Assembly: GCF_014656435.1 (NCBI RefSeq)
Contig: NZ_BNCK01000002.1
Coordinates: forward strand, 489,475-553,474
Source: Thalassotalea marina
GTDB taxonomy: Bacteria > Pseudomonadota > Gammaproteobacteria > Enterobacterales > Alteromonadaceae
DNA length: 64,000 nt
Direction: 5' to 3'
The position numbers and the translations under genes are program-made. Below are positions 29,266-39,168 of this stretch, piece by piece. The notes beneath the pieces are model-generated. The model had not been told where the DNA came from, searched no databases, and saw only the letters and a program-made list of their open reading frames with translations. The stretch's first letter is position 1, and each line of letters starts with the position of its first letter.

Positions 29266-29505
29266 GTGTAACGCCTTTTTAATGTCCTTGGAACACAATA
29301 CATGCATTGAGTTTAACAAATATGACAAGGGACTTGCCTAAGAATGACTCAATTGATGTGGAGATTCGAGTTTGAACTCTAATATTTACTAATTTTATAC
29401 AAATGATCAAGCGTCTTCTTAGCACAAAACATTTTATTCATAGGTTGCTGTGATATAGTAAACGCCATTCAAATACCAATATGTAGAAAAAGTCAAAGGT
29501 GCTAA

Positions 29506-30279
29506 ATGCTTTTTGTCGTATCACCCGCTAAAAATTTAGATTATGAATCTCCACTTGCCACTGAAAAATTTACGCAACCTGAGATGTTATCTCATGCAGA
29601 AGAGCTAATAGAGCGCTGCCGTAAGTTGTCACCTGCAGATATTTCATCCTTGATGGGCGTTAGTGACAAAATTGCGGGTTTAAATGCTGCAAGATTTGGC
29701 GAATGGCATCAACCTTTCTCTCCTGACAACGCGCGTCCTGCGGTGTTAGCTTTTAATGGTGACGTATACACAGGACTTGATGCAAGCAGTTTAGATGATG
29801 CTGGTTTTGATTATGCTCAAAACCATATGCGCATATTGTCAGGTCTTTATGGACTGTTAAAACCATTAGATTTAATGCAAGCGTATCGCTTAGAAATGGG
29901 CACAAAGTTAGATAACACCCGTGGCAGCAATTTATACCAGTTTTGGGGCGATTTAATTACCGACAAACTTAATGAAGCTATTGCGGCACAAGGTGATGAC
30001 GTATTAATAAACTTGGCTTCAAATGAATATTTTAAGTCTGTAAAGAAGAAACAACTTAAGGCGACGGTGATCACTCCTGCGTTTAAAGATTGGAAAAATG
30101 ACCAATATAAAATGATCAGCTTCTTTGCTAAAAAGGCACGTGGCTTAATGGCACGTTATATCATTGATAAAAAACCAAGTTCTGTAGAAGCGTTAAAAGA
30201 CTTTGATTACGGTGGCTATCAATATAATGAGTCGTTATCAAAAGGCAATGACTGGGTTTTTACACGTAAGCAAGATTAA
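29506..30279 (+). CDS. yaaA: Peroxide stress protein YaaA
   Basis: 257 residues. YaaA (UPF0246) limits free intracellular iron during hydrogen peroxide stress in E. coli and has DNA-binding properties. Recognised by the opening [47 protein letters not shown] and a final KGLxYDFGGY-like segment ([10 protein letters not shown]). It is divergent from transaldolase. Confidence 0.95.
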   Translation: MLFVVSPAKNLDYESPLATEKFTQPEMLSHAEELIERCRKLSPADISSLMGVSDKIAGLNAARFGEWHQPFSPDNARPAVLAFNGDVYTGLDASSLDDAGFDYAQNHMRILSGLYGLLKPLDLMQAYRLEMGTKLDNTRGSNLYQFWGDLITDKLNEAIAAQGDDVLINLASNEYFKSVKKKQLKATVITPAFKDWKNDQYKMISFFAKKARGLMARYIIDKKPSSVEALKDFDYGGYQYNESLSKGNDWVFTRKQD

Positions 30280-30300
30280 AAAACGCCGCTAAGAACAAGT

Positions 30301-30341
30301 ATTGGCTACCACTAAATGGTCAAAAAAAGGTGGTCGCCAAT
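30301..30341. terminator. Inverted repeat between yaaA and TonB receptor gene
   Basis: ATTGGCTACCAC and GTGGTCGCCAAT form a 12-base stem with one mismatch and a 17-base loop, between two converging genes. It probably ends transcription, though no T run follows the stem directly on either side. Confidence 0.5.
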
Positions 30342-30344
30342 TGA

Positions 30345-33194
30345 TTAAAACGTATAACTCATTCCCATATATGCGTACCTTCCGTTAAAGCCAAAAGGCG
30401 CCGAGCGTCTTGAATATTTAAATACCCCAGGGCTTGATACTATTACTTCACCATCTTGATCAACTATGGTGCCGCCATGTGAATTTCCAACTTGGTTACG
30501 ATCAGGGTTTACGTTAAAGACGTTATTACTGCCAATATAAGCAGTTAGCTGTTTGTTAAACGTATAGTTTAATCTTAAGTCCGTTAATATTTCAGGTGAA
30601 AAAGTTTGTTGCTGGCCATCTGTTATGGTGTATTGACCAAAATGATTGAGCGCAAAATTAAAAGACCATGGTCCGATATCGTATTGGCTGGTCACACTTA
30701 TTCTGCTTTCAGGCTGCCATTCTTCTATTATTGATATATCTTGTTTAGCGAAAATTTGCTCTACAGTCAGTGGTGAAAGTGCTTCTGATTGCGGAGCTAT
30801 TAAACGTTTTACCTCAGTGTCGGTATAATTTGCCGCAAAGGTTACAGACAATTGTCCGCCACGTAGAGGGTGTTGCCACTGGCTGATTAAATCAATCCCT
30901 TGGGTAATGGTATCTGCACCATTTAAGAAAAACTGTGCTTTTTCAATGTTTTCCTGTGCTAGTGCCAAAGATAACTGCACGGAATCGTCAGCACAAAGTT
31001 TATTGCTAATGACAATGCGGTCATCTATTTCGATACGGTATAAGTCGATGGTTAGTGATAAGTTTTCAGCTAAAGATAACGAGGCTCCCAACGAAAAATT
31101 TAATGACTTTTCTTCAGTCAATGGGTTGATACCGATGTTTTTTGCCAATTGACTATCGTTTCGAAACGTACCTACATGTTCTGCAATCAATTCATTATCA
31201 TTATTGACAATAAACTGACTACTGATGTTATTAAAATAAAGTTGCGGCATTGCAGGTGCCCTAAAGCCTGTGCTCACGGAACTTCGAATATTAATTTTGT
31301 CAGTTGCTTGCCAAAGCGCAGCCAGTTTTAAATTTGATGTATTCCCAAAATCACTATAACTGTCAAAGCGAATAGCTGAACTAAAATGAAGCTGTTGCGT
31401 TACATCTGTGTTTAAATCGGCATAAACAGATAACACATCGCGTCGCTGATTTACTTGTTGATTGGGGGAAATGCCAGGAAACCCTTGAACGCCACCAATC
31501 GTATTCCCACTTAAATCGCCAATGTTTGTTTTAAAGTCATAATAACTATATCTCTCACCTGGGCTTATTTGATAAGTATCTTGTCTAAGTTCTACCCCCG
31601 CACTAATATGAGCCCAATTAGCATAATGCATCAAATCTAGATTGATTGTTTGCAATGATAAAGACAGATCATAAGCTTTAACTGACGCGGGTGTGTTTAG
31701 TCGAATACTCTCTGGTGTTTTTGCCAGAATTTTGTCTTGGTAGACGGCATAAGAAGGGTTAAACGAATTCTTTGCATGGTAATCAATAGTGTTTTTACCA
31801 AAGCTATATGAAAGATCAATATTGGTATTAGTGGCAAGGTGCTTTTTGAGCCCTAGGGTGTAAGATACATCCGAGATGTCTGATTGAATCAGAGGTAAAT
31901 AACCGGTTAACGATAGACGCTGACCATCAGACAACATTGGATTGGATTCTTCATTATTATAATGTCTAAAAAATGCTGCCGACTCGTTTTTCCTGTTAGA
32001 GTACATAGCGAAACTATAAAGCTTGTTTTTACCCATCGGAATAGCAGCATTATACGAACTGATGAATTGGTTGAATTCAGGGTTCCCTATTTGAAATACA
32101 TCTCTTTGAGCTAAATGCTCTTTTGTAGTAGTTGACAACCAGTGACCATTTTTCAGCTTTTTACAGTTTTCAAATTGGCAACTTGCTTGAAGTCCTGCTC
32201 TATTGGTTTTTTCTTGTGTTTGATAAGACAGCGCGAGATTAAAAAAACCTCCATTAAACAATGGAAAGCTTAATTCGCCATGCACGCCACGCTTTTCTCC
32301 ATCACTTTGACTAAATTCACCGTAATCTATAGCTAACTTGTTAGGAGTTACACCAGCTTTTAAAACGATATTAATTACACCAGCAATGGCATCTGAGCCA
32401 AAACGTGCGGCGGCGCCATCTCTTAATATTTCTATTTTATCAATGGCGTTGATGCTAATGGCATTAAAATCAACGCCAGCAGTACCACGCCCAACTGATG
32501 TATTGATATGGACAAGGCTGGCTTGATGTCGCCTTTTACCATTTATTAGCACTAAGATTTGATCCGGACCTAATCCTCTTAATGTCGCGGGTTTTAATAC
32601 ATCGGTACCATCACTAATGGCTGAGCTTGGATAATTGAACGATGGGGCAAGCATTTGAAGCATTCTGCCAAGGTCTTTTTGGCCGGTAGCTTGTAATTGT
32701 TCACTGGTGATAATGTCTATTGGAACCGAAAAATCTACGGCACTACGTGTTCGGTAGGGTTGGCCAAAAACTGAAATTTTTTCCATAGACATGGAGGCTG
32801 CTTCAAGCGTGTCAGAAATTAACTCTTTATCTGAGTTCGGATCATGTTTTAATGGCAGGGCATCTCTACTGGTAAGTGCAACGACTATTGCACCATTGGC
32901 TTGTGTTGTTGCCACTAACCCCGTTTTTCTTAGCAGTATATGTAGCGCCTGTTCATCACTGTAGTAACCTTGAAGACTATTAGTTTGTTTGCCTTTTGCC
33001 AATGCATGTGAATATATGATTGTCTTTTTGCTTTGTTGTCCAAACAACTGAAGTGCCGTGTCAGCAGACTGCTGTGGGATGTCAAATTGTATCAGCTTTT
33101 CTGCTACCGCATCACTGCATAACCAGAACAAGAAAGCTGTGCTAACAAAAAAAATATTTTTGCATTTACGCCAAAGCGGGCGTGATAAAACCAT
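30345..33194 (-). CDS. TonB-dependent outer-membrane receptor with STN signalling domain
   Basis: About 949 residues from ATG 33194; a TTG at 33239 would add 15. A signal peptide ends near SDAVAEK. Residues up to about 110 form a secretin/TonB short N-terminal (STN) domain, as in FecA, used for signalling to an anti-sigma factor. A TonB-box-like EKISVFGQ precedes the plug domain (DGTDVLKPATLRGLGPDQ, VLINGKRRH). A 22-strand barrel follows, ending in YMGMSYTF with the aromatic C-terminus. The FecR gene just upstream supports a signalling receptor. The ligand cannot be read from sequence; the plug resembles large marine receptors of unknown substrate. Confidence 0.93.
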   Translation of the reverse strand: MVLSRPLWRKCKNIFFVSTAFLFWLCSDAVAEKLIQFDIPQQSADTALQLFGQQSKKTIIYSHALAKGKQTNSLQGYYSDEQALHILLRKTGLVATTQANGAIVVALTSRDALPLKHDPNSDKELISDTLEAASMSMEKISVFGQPYRTRSAVDFSVPIDIITSEQLQATGQKDLGRMLQMLAPSFNYPSSAISDGTDVLKPATLRGLGPDQILVLINGKRRHQASLVHINTSVGRGTAGVDFNAISINAIDKIEILRDGAAARFGSDAIAGVINIVLKAGVTPNKLAIDYGEFSQSDGEKRGVHGELSFPLFNGGFFNLALSYQTQEKTNRAGLQASCQFENCKKLKNGHWLSTTTKEHLAQRDVFQIGNPEFNQFISSYNAAIPMGKNKLYSFAMYSNRKNESAAFFRHYNNEESNPMLSDGQRLSLTGYLPLIQSDISDVSYTLGLKKHLATNTNIDLSYSFGKNTIDYHAKNSFNPSYAVYQDKILAKTPESIRLNTPASVKAYDLSLSLQTINLDLMHYANWAHISAGVELRQDTYQISPGERYSYYDFKTNIGDLSGNTIGGVQGFPGISPNQQVNQRRDVLSVYADLNTDVTQQLHFSSAIRFDSYSDFGNTSNLKLAALWQATDKINIRSSVSTGFRAPAMPQLYFNNISSQFIVNNDNELIAEHVGTFRNDSQLAKNIGINPLTEEKSLNFSLGASLSLAENLSLTIDLYRIEIDDRIVISNKLCADDSVQLSLALAQENIEKAQFFLNGADTITQGIDLISQWQHPLRGGQLSVTFAANYTDTEVKRLIAPQSEALSPLTVEQIFAKQDISIIEEWQPESRISVTSQYDIGPWSFNFALNHFGQYTITDGQQQTFSPEILTDLRLNYTFNKQLTAYIGSNNVFNVNPDRNQVGNSHGGTIVDQDGEVIVSSPGVFKYSRRSAPFGFNGRYAYMGMSYTF

Positions 33195-33271
33195 AGTTTT
33201 TAGCAGTTCCAATGGATAAAACCATTTGTTTTTTACCAAGTTATCAGCATGATGGCAACTTTAAGTGAAAT

Positions 33272-34309
33272 TTATATTTTAGGGGTTTTATGTGTTTTAC
33301 TTAATTGAATCGACTTGGTGTTGTTAACTTTTGCGTCAACATTAAAGTTTGCTTGTAATGAAGTAAGTAAGCCTGAAATGTCATTAGCTTGGTACACGCC
33401 AGATATCCGAATATTTGCGATATCGTGGTCAATAATTTCAAATTGTATATCTGTGTAACGGCTAACTTCACGTAACACTTGTTCAATCGTTTCGCCGTTA
33501 AAAATTAGCATCTGCTGTCGCCAAGCTAACTCTCGTTCCATTTGTTCGTTCGACAGTCGAGTCGTGCGTGTTCTAATGGCGTTCTCGATAATCGCTTGTT
33601 CGCCGTCAGTAATAATATCGGCTGAATCAAATTTTTCTTTTTCCAAAGCCATCTTTAAAGCTAACTGAGGAAGGCTTAATTCGCTGTTTGTGATCAATAC
33701 TTGGCCTTCAATCACAAAAAGCTCCATGTCTTTATTGTTATTTTTATTTACGGTAAAGGTCGTGCCTAATGCGGTAAATGATTTATTACCAGTTACCACA
33801 GTAAAGGGGCGATTGGGGTTTTTGGCTACTTTAAATTGTGCTTCGCCGTAAAGTAACTTTATAAGGCGTTGCTTGTCGGTAAAAGATACTTCAATTTGGC
33901 TATTGGTATTTAACATAACATCGCTACCATCAGGTAGAGCAAACACCCGATTTTCACCGATTTGAGTGGCAAATATTCTTGAAGGCTTTTCTTGAGCGCT
34001 AATACTAAATAACCAAGTGCTATAAATGGTTGCAATAAGAGCTAATAATACAGCACAGGTATATAAAATGATTCTTGGTGACCAAAAGCTTCTATTTTTC
34101 TGTAGCGGAAAAACACCATTTAATTCTTCCAATTGTGCGATGTTATCGAAAAAAGTTGCTACTTTATAAATGGCTTCGTGATGTTTTGGATCTTGATTAA
34201 TCCAAGCGATGAGTAGAGGTTTTTCTTCAGATGTTAACCCACGGTTTAAACGACTGATCCAGTCACTGGCTTGAAGTCGAATACGATCGTTTAGTGTGGG
34301 ATGCGGCAT
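33272..34309 (-). CDS. FecR-family anti-sigma factor
   Basis: 345 residues. A cytoplasmic N-terminal DUF4880 domain (QASDWISRLNRGLTSEE, WINQDPKHHEAIYKV) is followed by one transmembrane helix near residues 81-104. The periplasmic FecR domain has FALPDGSDVMLNTNSQIEV and EAQFKVAKNPNRPFTV, and an STN-like end with LRVSGVY-like IRISGVYQANDI. In known systems it binds an ECF sigma of the FecI type and relays the state of the receptor encoded next to it. No FecI gene precedes it here; the next upstream gene is srmB. Confidence 0.95.
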   Translation of the reverse strand: MPHPTLNDRIRLQASDWISRLNRGLTSEEKPLLIAWINQDPKHHEAIYKVATFFDNIAQLEELNGVFPLQKNRSFWSPRIILYTCAVLLALIATIYSTWLFSISAQEKPSRIFATQIGENRVFALPDGSDVMLNTNSQIEVSFTDKQRLIKLLYGEAQFKVAKNPNRPFTVVTGNKSFTALGTTFTVNKNNNKDMELFVIEGQVLITNSELSLPQLALKMALEKEKFDSADIITDGEQAIIENAIRTRTTRLSNEQMERELAWRQQMLIFNGETIEQVLREVSRYTDIQFEIIDHDIANIRISGVYQANDISGLLTSLQANFNVDAKVNNTKSIQLSKTHKTPKI

Positions 34310-34390
34310 TGTGTGGATCAGTCCTTAATCACAGTATGTTTAGCGCGTAATCTTATGCTTTTTTAGTCGTTAATTCAGCAGAAAATGTAG

Positions 34391-34453
34391 TATACAATTT
34401 CATCAGGCGGTATTTTTACTGATAAAAAAATATACCGCAAGAGAAATTGTATA
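34391..34453 (-). terminator. Nested hairpin after srmB
   Basis: Outer arms TATACAATTTC (34391-34401) and GAAATTGTATA (34443-34453) are perfect complements. Inside, GCGGTA and TACCGC form a second stem, with T and A runs facing each other. It lies between srmB and fecR and probably ends srmB transcription. It could also be a regulatory element for fecR. Confidence 0.6.
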
Positions 34454-34463
34454 ATTGTTCAAA

Positions 34464-35726
34464 TTATTTTGCCTTTTTGCTAGCACGCTTGCGTTGCTTT
34501 TTCGCAATCGCTTTTTTCTGTGCTGTTGTTTTTTTCACTTTAGGCTTTTTCACCGCAACACGCGCTTCTTTGTTTTTTGGGCGTAATGATTCAATTACGC
34601 GGCGTGGTAACTTTTCATTTAAGTAACGTTCAATTTTACCAATGACAGCCATATCGTGAGCTTCTGTTAAAGAAATCGCAATACCTTTATTACCTGCTCG
34701 TCCAGTGCGACCAATACGGTGTAAATAAATATCAGCTTTACGTGGCATATCAAAGTTAATCACATGTGTGATATCGTCGATATCTAAACCGCGTGCTGCT
34801 ACATCGGTAGCAACTAATACATTAACACTGCCATCTTTAACTCGTTCTACGGCAGCATTTCGTTTGTCTTGTGGCATTTTTCCTTCAAGCCAAGCGACTG
34901 GAATTTCTTCAGCGTATAATTTGCCCGACAAATATTGTACTGTTTCACGTTTATTGGCGAAAACTACAGCGCGTTTTACTTCCTCTTGTTTTAGTAGGTG
35001 CGCTAATAAATTAAATTTATGTTGTTTGTCATCCGCTAAATGAATCCATTGTGTGATTTTACCTTTCTCTTTGCGGGAAGGATTAGATTCAAGAAAAACT
35101 GGTTCATTTAACAAGTCTTTGGAAAACTTCAATACACCAGAGCCCTCTAATGTGGCAGAAAACAACATAGTTTGCTTGCGCCACCTTGCCTCACCTACAA
35201 TGCGGTTAATGGTTTCAGCAAAGCCCATATCGAGCATTCGATCAGCTTCATCAAGGATCAGTATTTCAATTTCACGTGGGTCAAACTGTTCGTTATCAAT
35301 GTATTCTAGCAGTCGTCCTGGTGTTGCGATTAACATATCGGTTGTCGAGGTTAAAATTTCTTTATGACTGCCGTAGTTAACACCACCAGTAATCACACCC
35401 GTTTTGATTTGTGTGAACGAAGTCAGTTTCTCGTTTTGTTCACTGATTTGAAGGGCTAGTTCTCGAGTTGGAGTTAACACCAATACACGAGGAAAACCTG
35501 GTTTGGTTCTTGGATAATCCAATAAATGTTGAGCTGCTGGTAGTAAAAATGCTGCAGTTTTACCTGTCCCTGTTGGGGCTGAAGCTAAAACGTCTTTGCC
35601 ACTCATCGCCTCTGGAATAACAAGTGATTGGATTGATGTCGGCTTTTTAAAGCCACATTCTTTTACACCTGCAAGTAAGGCGGAATCTAAATCTAGCTGC
35701 TCAAACATATTTATTAATTGGTTCAT
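34464..35726 (-). CDS. srmB: DEAD-box RNA helicase SrmB
   Basis: 420 residues. The helicase motifs are all present: SAPTGTGKTA (I), PTRELA (Ia), TPGR (Ib), DEAD (II), SAT (III), ATDVAARGLDI (V) and HRIGRTGRAG (VI). SrmB helps early assembly of the 50S ribosomal subunit. The match extends through ILDEADRMLDMGF, ARWRKQTMLFSATLEG and a Lys-rich C-terminal tail typical of SrmB. It is transcribed alone on the minus strand. Confidence 0.93.
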   Translation of the reverse strand: MNQLINMFEQLDLDSALLAGVKECGFKKPTSIQSLVIPEAMSGKDVLASAPTGTGKTAAFLLPAAQHLLDYPRTKPGFPRVLVLTPTRELALQISEQNEKLTSFTQIKTGVITGGVNYGSHKEILTSTTDMLIATPGRLLEYIDNEQFDPREIEILILDEADRMLDMGFAETINRIVGEARWRKQTMLFSATLEGSGVLKFSKDLLNEPVFLESNPSRKEKGKITQWIHLADDKQHKFNLLAHLLKQEEVKRAVVFANKRETVQYLSGKLYAEEIPVAWLEGKMPQDKRNAAVERVKDGSVNVLVATDVAARGLDIDDITHVINFDMPRKADIYLHRIGRTGRAGNKGIAISLTEAHDMAVIGKIERYLNEKLPRRVIESLRPKNKEARVAVKKPKVKKTTAQKKAIAKKQRKRASKKAK

Positions 35727-35803
35727 AGATAGGAAATTGTGTCTAATTATAAAAGGAATCTACAGGTTTGGCTAAAGCAAATTATTTTGCACTATGTGGT
35801 GTG

Positions 35804-36334
35804 TTACACACCTTCTAAAATCTCTGATAATTCATCTAAGATTTTGTTGCACCATGTAGTTATGCGTTCATCACTTAATTCGTATTGGTTGTCTTCGTCT
35901 AAGGCTAAACCGACAAATTCCGAATTGTCATTGATCAGAGCTTTTGATTGAGCAAAGTCATAACCTTGGTTTGGCCAACGCCCAATGACAAATGCTCCTT
36001 GTTGCTCAACAACTTCATTCAACATACCTAACGCATCTTGAAACCAATCTGTGTAACCAATTTGGTCTCCCATCCCGTAAAGCGCAACAATTTTGCCCTC
36101 TAACGAAACGTTAGCTAAGTCTGCCCATTGGCTTTCCCAGTCTTCCTGAAGCTCACCGTAGTCCCAAGTAGAAATACCCATAATTAGAAGGTCATATTCG
36201 GCACATTCAGCAATGTTGACATCTTTTAAGTTGTGCAATTCAACTTGGAATTTAGCTGCTAACGCTTGTTGAATTTTTTCTGCTGCAATTTCGGTATAAC
36301 ATGTAGTAGAGCCGTAAAATAAACCTATTTTCAT
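35804..36334 (-). CDS. fldB: Flavodoxin 2
   Basis: 176 residues. It is an FMN-binding electron carrier. The phosphate-binding loop is GSTTCYTE, an isoalloxazine loop carries [13 protein letters not shown] and the other is [13 protein letters not shown]. Pairing with dsbC on the other side matches the E. coli order fldB-xerD-dsbC-recJ-prfB-lysS, and supports FldB over FldA. xerD, usually between fldB and dsbC, is missing: only 200 bases separate the genes. Confidence 0.92.
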   Translation of the reverse strand: MKIGLFYGSTTCYTEIAAEKIQQALAAKFQVELHNLKDVNIAECAEYDLLIMGISTWDYGELQEDWESQWADLANVSLEGKIVALYGMGDQIGYTDWFQDALGMLNEVVEQQGAFVIGRWPNQGYDFAQSKALINDNSEFVGLALDEDNQYELSDERITTWCNKILDELSEILEGV

Positions 36335-36534
36335 CGGTAACTGAGGTTCCTCAACTAAGGGTGATGTTTTATTGCGCGCAAGTTTACCAGAAGCCTAACC
36401 AAGACGCTTGCAATTTTATTGATAATTTGGTGGTCTAATAGACAGTATTTACATTATTTGCGATAAAGCATCGTTTATTTATCGGCTGTGCTAATGGTAA
36501 ACTGCAAGCCATAACTGTTGGAATTGGATTAATC

Positions 36535-37302
36535 ATGTTGTTAAAAAAAGCGCTTCGCTCGCTATCTTGTGTAGTTTTGTTATCAAGTTTGTCTTCATTT
36601 TCTTATGCCGAGCAAGCAAAACCTGCGTTGGATAAAAACGCATTAACACTTAAAATTGGTGCCTTACTTGGGTTGGAGGTTAAATCTGTTAAACCATCTC
36701 CGATGGAAAACTTATTAGAAGTGATTACTAACCAAGGTATTTTTTACACCAGTGCCGATGGTGAGTTTTTAGTCCATGGTAAATTGTACGGTATAGGTGA
36801 AAATGTCACCAATTATACTGAAGAAGCTTTGGCTAAGTTAAGAATTGAAGGGATAGAGCAATTTAAAGGGGATTTTATTGTTTATCCTGCTAAAAATGAA
36901 AAGTTTACTGTGACTATATTCACCGACATTACTTGTGGTTATTGCCGTCAACTTCATCAACAAATGGATGAGTACAACAAGTTAGGGATCACGGTTCGTT
37001 ATTTACCTTATCCTCGCGCTGGCGTTAAAGATAATAGAGGTCAGTTAACCGACGGATTTAAAGATCTACGCTCTATTTGGTGTCATGAAGATCCAGCCAA
37101 AGCATTAACTAAAGCAAAAGCGGGCTCGTCAGTAGCACAACGCATTTGTGATAAGCCACTTGAACAAGAATTTGATTTCGCTCGCCAAGTTGGTGTGAAT
37201 TCAACACCTGCGATTGTTTTTGACAATGGTTTTATGTTGCCAGGATATCGTCAGCCTCAAGATTTACTTAAAATTTTACAAAGTCTGGCTGAAGAAAGTT
37301 AA
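36535..37302 (+). CDS. dsbC: Disulfide-bond isomerase DsbC
   Basis: 255 residues with a signal peptide ending near FSYAEQ. The periplasmic thioredoxin-fold domain holds the redox motif CGYC in DITCGYCRQLHQQ, and a cis-proline in NSTPAIVFDNG. The N-terminal part is the dimerisation domain. DsbC repairs wrongly paired disulfides. It is the first gene of dsbC-recJ-prfB-lysS. Confidence 0.95.
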   Translation: MLLKKALRSLSCVVLLSSLSSFSYAEQAKPALDKNALTLKIGALLGLEVKSVKPSPMENLLEVITNQGIFYTSADGEFLVHGKLYGIGENVTNYTEEALAKLRIEGIEQFKGDFIVYPAKNEKFTVTIFTDITCGYCRQLHQQMDEYNKLGITVRYLPYPRAGVKDNRGQLTDGFKDLRSIWCHEDPAKALTKAKAGSSVAQRICDKPLEQEFDFARQVGVNSTPAIVFDNGFMLPGYRQPQDLLKILQSLAEES

Positions 37303-37325
37303 TCAAGGTTTTAGCTCAAATAACA

Positions 37326-39050
37326 ATGATTAAAACAATACAACGAAGAGCGTTAGTAGACGACAGTTTTTTACCTACTGAATTACATCCTAAAATAAAA
37401 CAAATGTATGCAACACGAGGTGTGTTGCATGCAGATGAATTAGCTCTCAGGGTAGAGCGATTAGCCTCTGTGGAGTCGCTATCAGGTTTGATGCTTGGTT
37501 GTCAGGTTCTACATCAAGCGTTATTACAGGACAAAAAAATCTGTATTGTGGGTGACTTTGATGCAGATGGCGCCACCAGCACTGCGTTGATGATGCAAGC
37601 ATTAACTATGCTCGGCAGTTTTAACCATGATTTTATCGTCCCGAATCGATTTGAATATGGTTATGGTTTAACACCACAAATTGTTGATATCGCTCATCAA
37701 CAAGGCGCTCAGCTTTTAATCACAGTCGATAACGGCATTAGTTGTATCGCGGGGGTTGAGCGAGCAAAAGCGCTAAATATGCAAGTGATTGTCACCGATC
37801 ATCACTTACCCGGTGCCAGTCTACCAAACGCTGACGCCATAATTAATCCCAATCAACATGGTTGTGACTTTCCAAGTAAAGCGCTAGCAGGTGTTGGTGT
37901 TGCTTTTTATTTTATGTTGGCGATGCGCAAATACCTAAGAGAACTATCATGGTTTCAAACACGAGGCATCGCTGAACCTAATTTTGCAAAGTTACTTGAT
38001 TTGGTGGCGCTAGGTACTGTTGCCGATGTGGTGCCACTAGACGCTAACAATCGTATTTTGGTTGAACAAGGCTTAAAACGTATTCGAGCTGGGCATACTA
38101 GGCCGGGTATTCAAGCTTTAATTGAAGTAGCTAATCGCGAACAAAGTGAATTAGTGGCCAGTGATTTCGGTTTTGCTTTAGGGCCAAGAATTAATGCAGC
38201 AGGGCGTTTAGACGATATGTCTTTTGGCATAAACTGCCTATTAGCACCTGATTTAATGACCGCACGAGCAATGGCAATGGAATTGGATGCATTAAATAAG
38301 TCTCGCCGTGAAATTGAACAAGGCATGCAACAAGAAGCAGAACATATTCTAAAAAAATTGGCGTTTAATCAAGATAACATGCCCAATGCGATTGCGCTTT
38401 ATCAGCCAGAGTGGCATCAAGGGGTCATTGGTATTGTTGCCGGCCGATTAAAAGATAAGTTTTATCGTCCTAGTATTGTCTTTGCTAAAAACGAAGGTAC
38501 AAGTGAAATTAAAGGTTCCGCTCGTTCAATTCCTGGGTTACATATTCGAGACTTACTTGAACACATAGATAGTCAACACCCTGGTATTATCATCAAATTT
38601 GGTGGTCATGCGATGGCGGCAGGCTTGTCAATTGAAGAAGCTAACTTTAACCAATTTGAACAATTGTTTGAACTATATGCCGGTAAGTGGCTAACGCCCG
38701 ATAAACTTGAAGGTAACTTGTTATCTGATGGAGAGTTAACACCCAGTGAACTTTCCATTGAATTTGCTCAGTTACTCCGCGCTAGTGGCCCATGGGGACA
38801 GGCGTTTCCTGAGCCAATGTTTGATGATGTTTTTGAAGTAAAACAACAACGACTGGTCGGGGATAAACATTTAAAACTGCAACTAGAAAAGCAGGGCAAG
38901 CTCATTGATGCAATTGCTTTTAATGTTGATATTCAATCTTGGCCAAACACTCAAGCAAGTAAAATTCACGCTGCATATCGTCTTGATATTAACGAGTTTC
39001 GCGGCGTAAAAAGTGCACAATTAATCATCGAATATTTGACGCCAAATTAA
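37326..39050 (+). CDS. recJ: Single-stranded-DNA 5'-3' exonuclease RecJ
   Basis: 574 residues, as in E. coli. The phosphoesterase motifs are visible: GDFDADGATST (I), VDNGIS and VTDHHLPG (DHH), DLVALGTVADVVPL and the DHHA1 GGHAMAAGLSIEE near residue 430. It degrades single-stranded DNA in mismatch repair and recombination. It starts 23 bases after dsbC. Confidence 0.96.
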   Translation: MIKTIQRRALVDDSFLPTELHPKIKQMYATRGVLHADELALRVERLASVESLSGLMLGCQVLHQALLQDKKICIVGDFDADGATSTALMMQALTMLGSFNHDFIVPNRFEYGYGLTPQIVDIAHQQGAQLLITVDNGISCIAGVERAKALNMQVIVTDHHLPGASLPNADAIINPNQHGCDFPSKALAGVGVAFYFMLAMRKYLRELSWFQTRGIAEPNFAKLLDLVALGTVADVVPLDANNRILVEQGLKRIRAGHTRPGIQALIEVANREQSELVASDFGFALGPRINAAGRLDDMSFGINCLLAPDLMTARAMAMELDALNKSRREIEQGMQQEAEHILKKLAFNQDNMPNAIALYQPEWHQGVIGIVAGRLKDKFYRPSIVFAKNEGTSEIKGSARSIPGLHIRDLLEHIDSQHPGIIIKFGGHAMAAGLSIEEANFNQFEQLFELYAGKWLTPDKLEGNLLSDGELTPSELSIEFAQLLRASGPWGQAFPEPMFDDVFEVKQQRLVGDKHLKLQLEKQGKLIDAIAFNVDIQSWPNTQASKIHAAYRLDINEFRGVKSAQLIIEYLTPN

Positions 39051-39168
39051 GCGATAAAATTTAAGCAATTATTGTACTGGTAAGCGTTTATTTACCCTAT
39101 ATTTTACGCTACAATGCGCGACTATTTTATTTTTGACCACAAGTCGATATAGGCGCAATAAACTGAGT

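Noticed and set aside
35798-35812. Perfect GGTGTGT-T-ACACACC palindrome at the end of fldB
   Set aside because: It is only 15 bases, overlaps the stop codon and has no T run, so a regulatory role is not supported.
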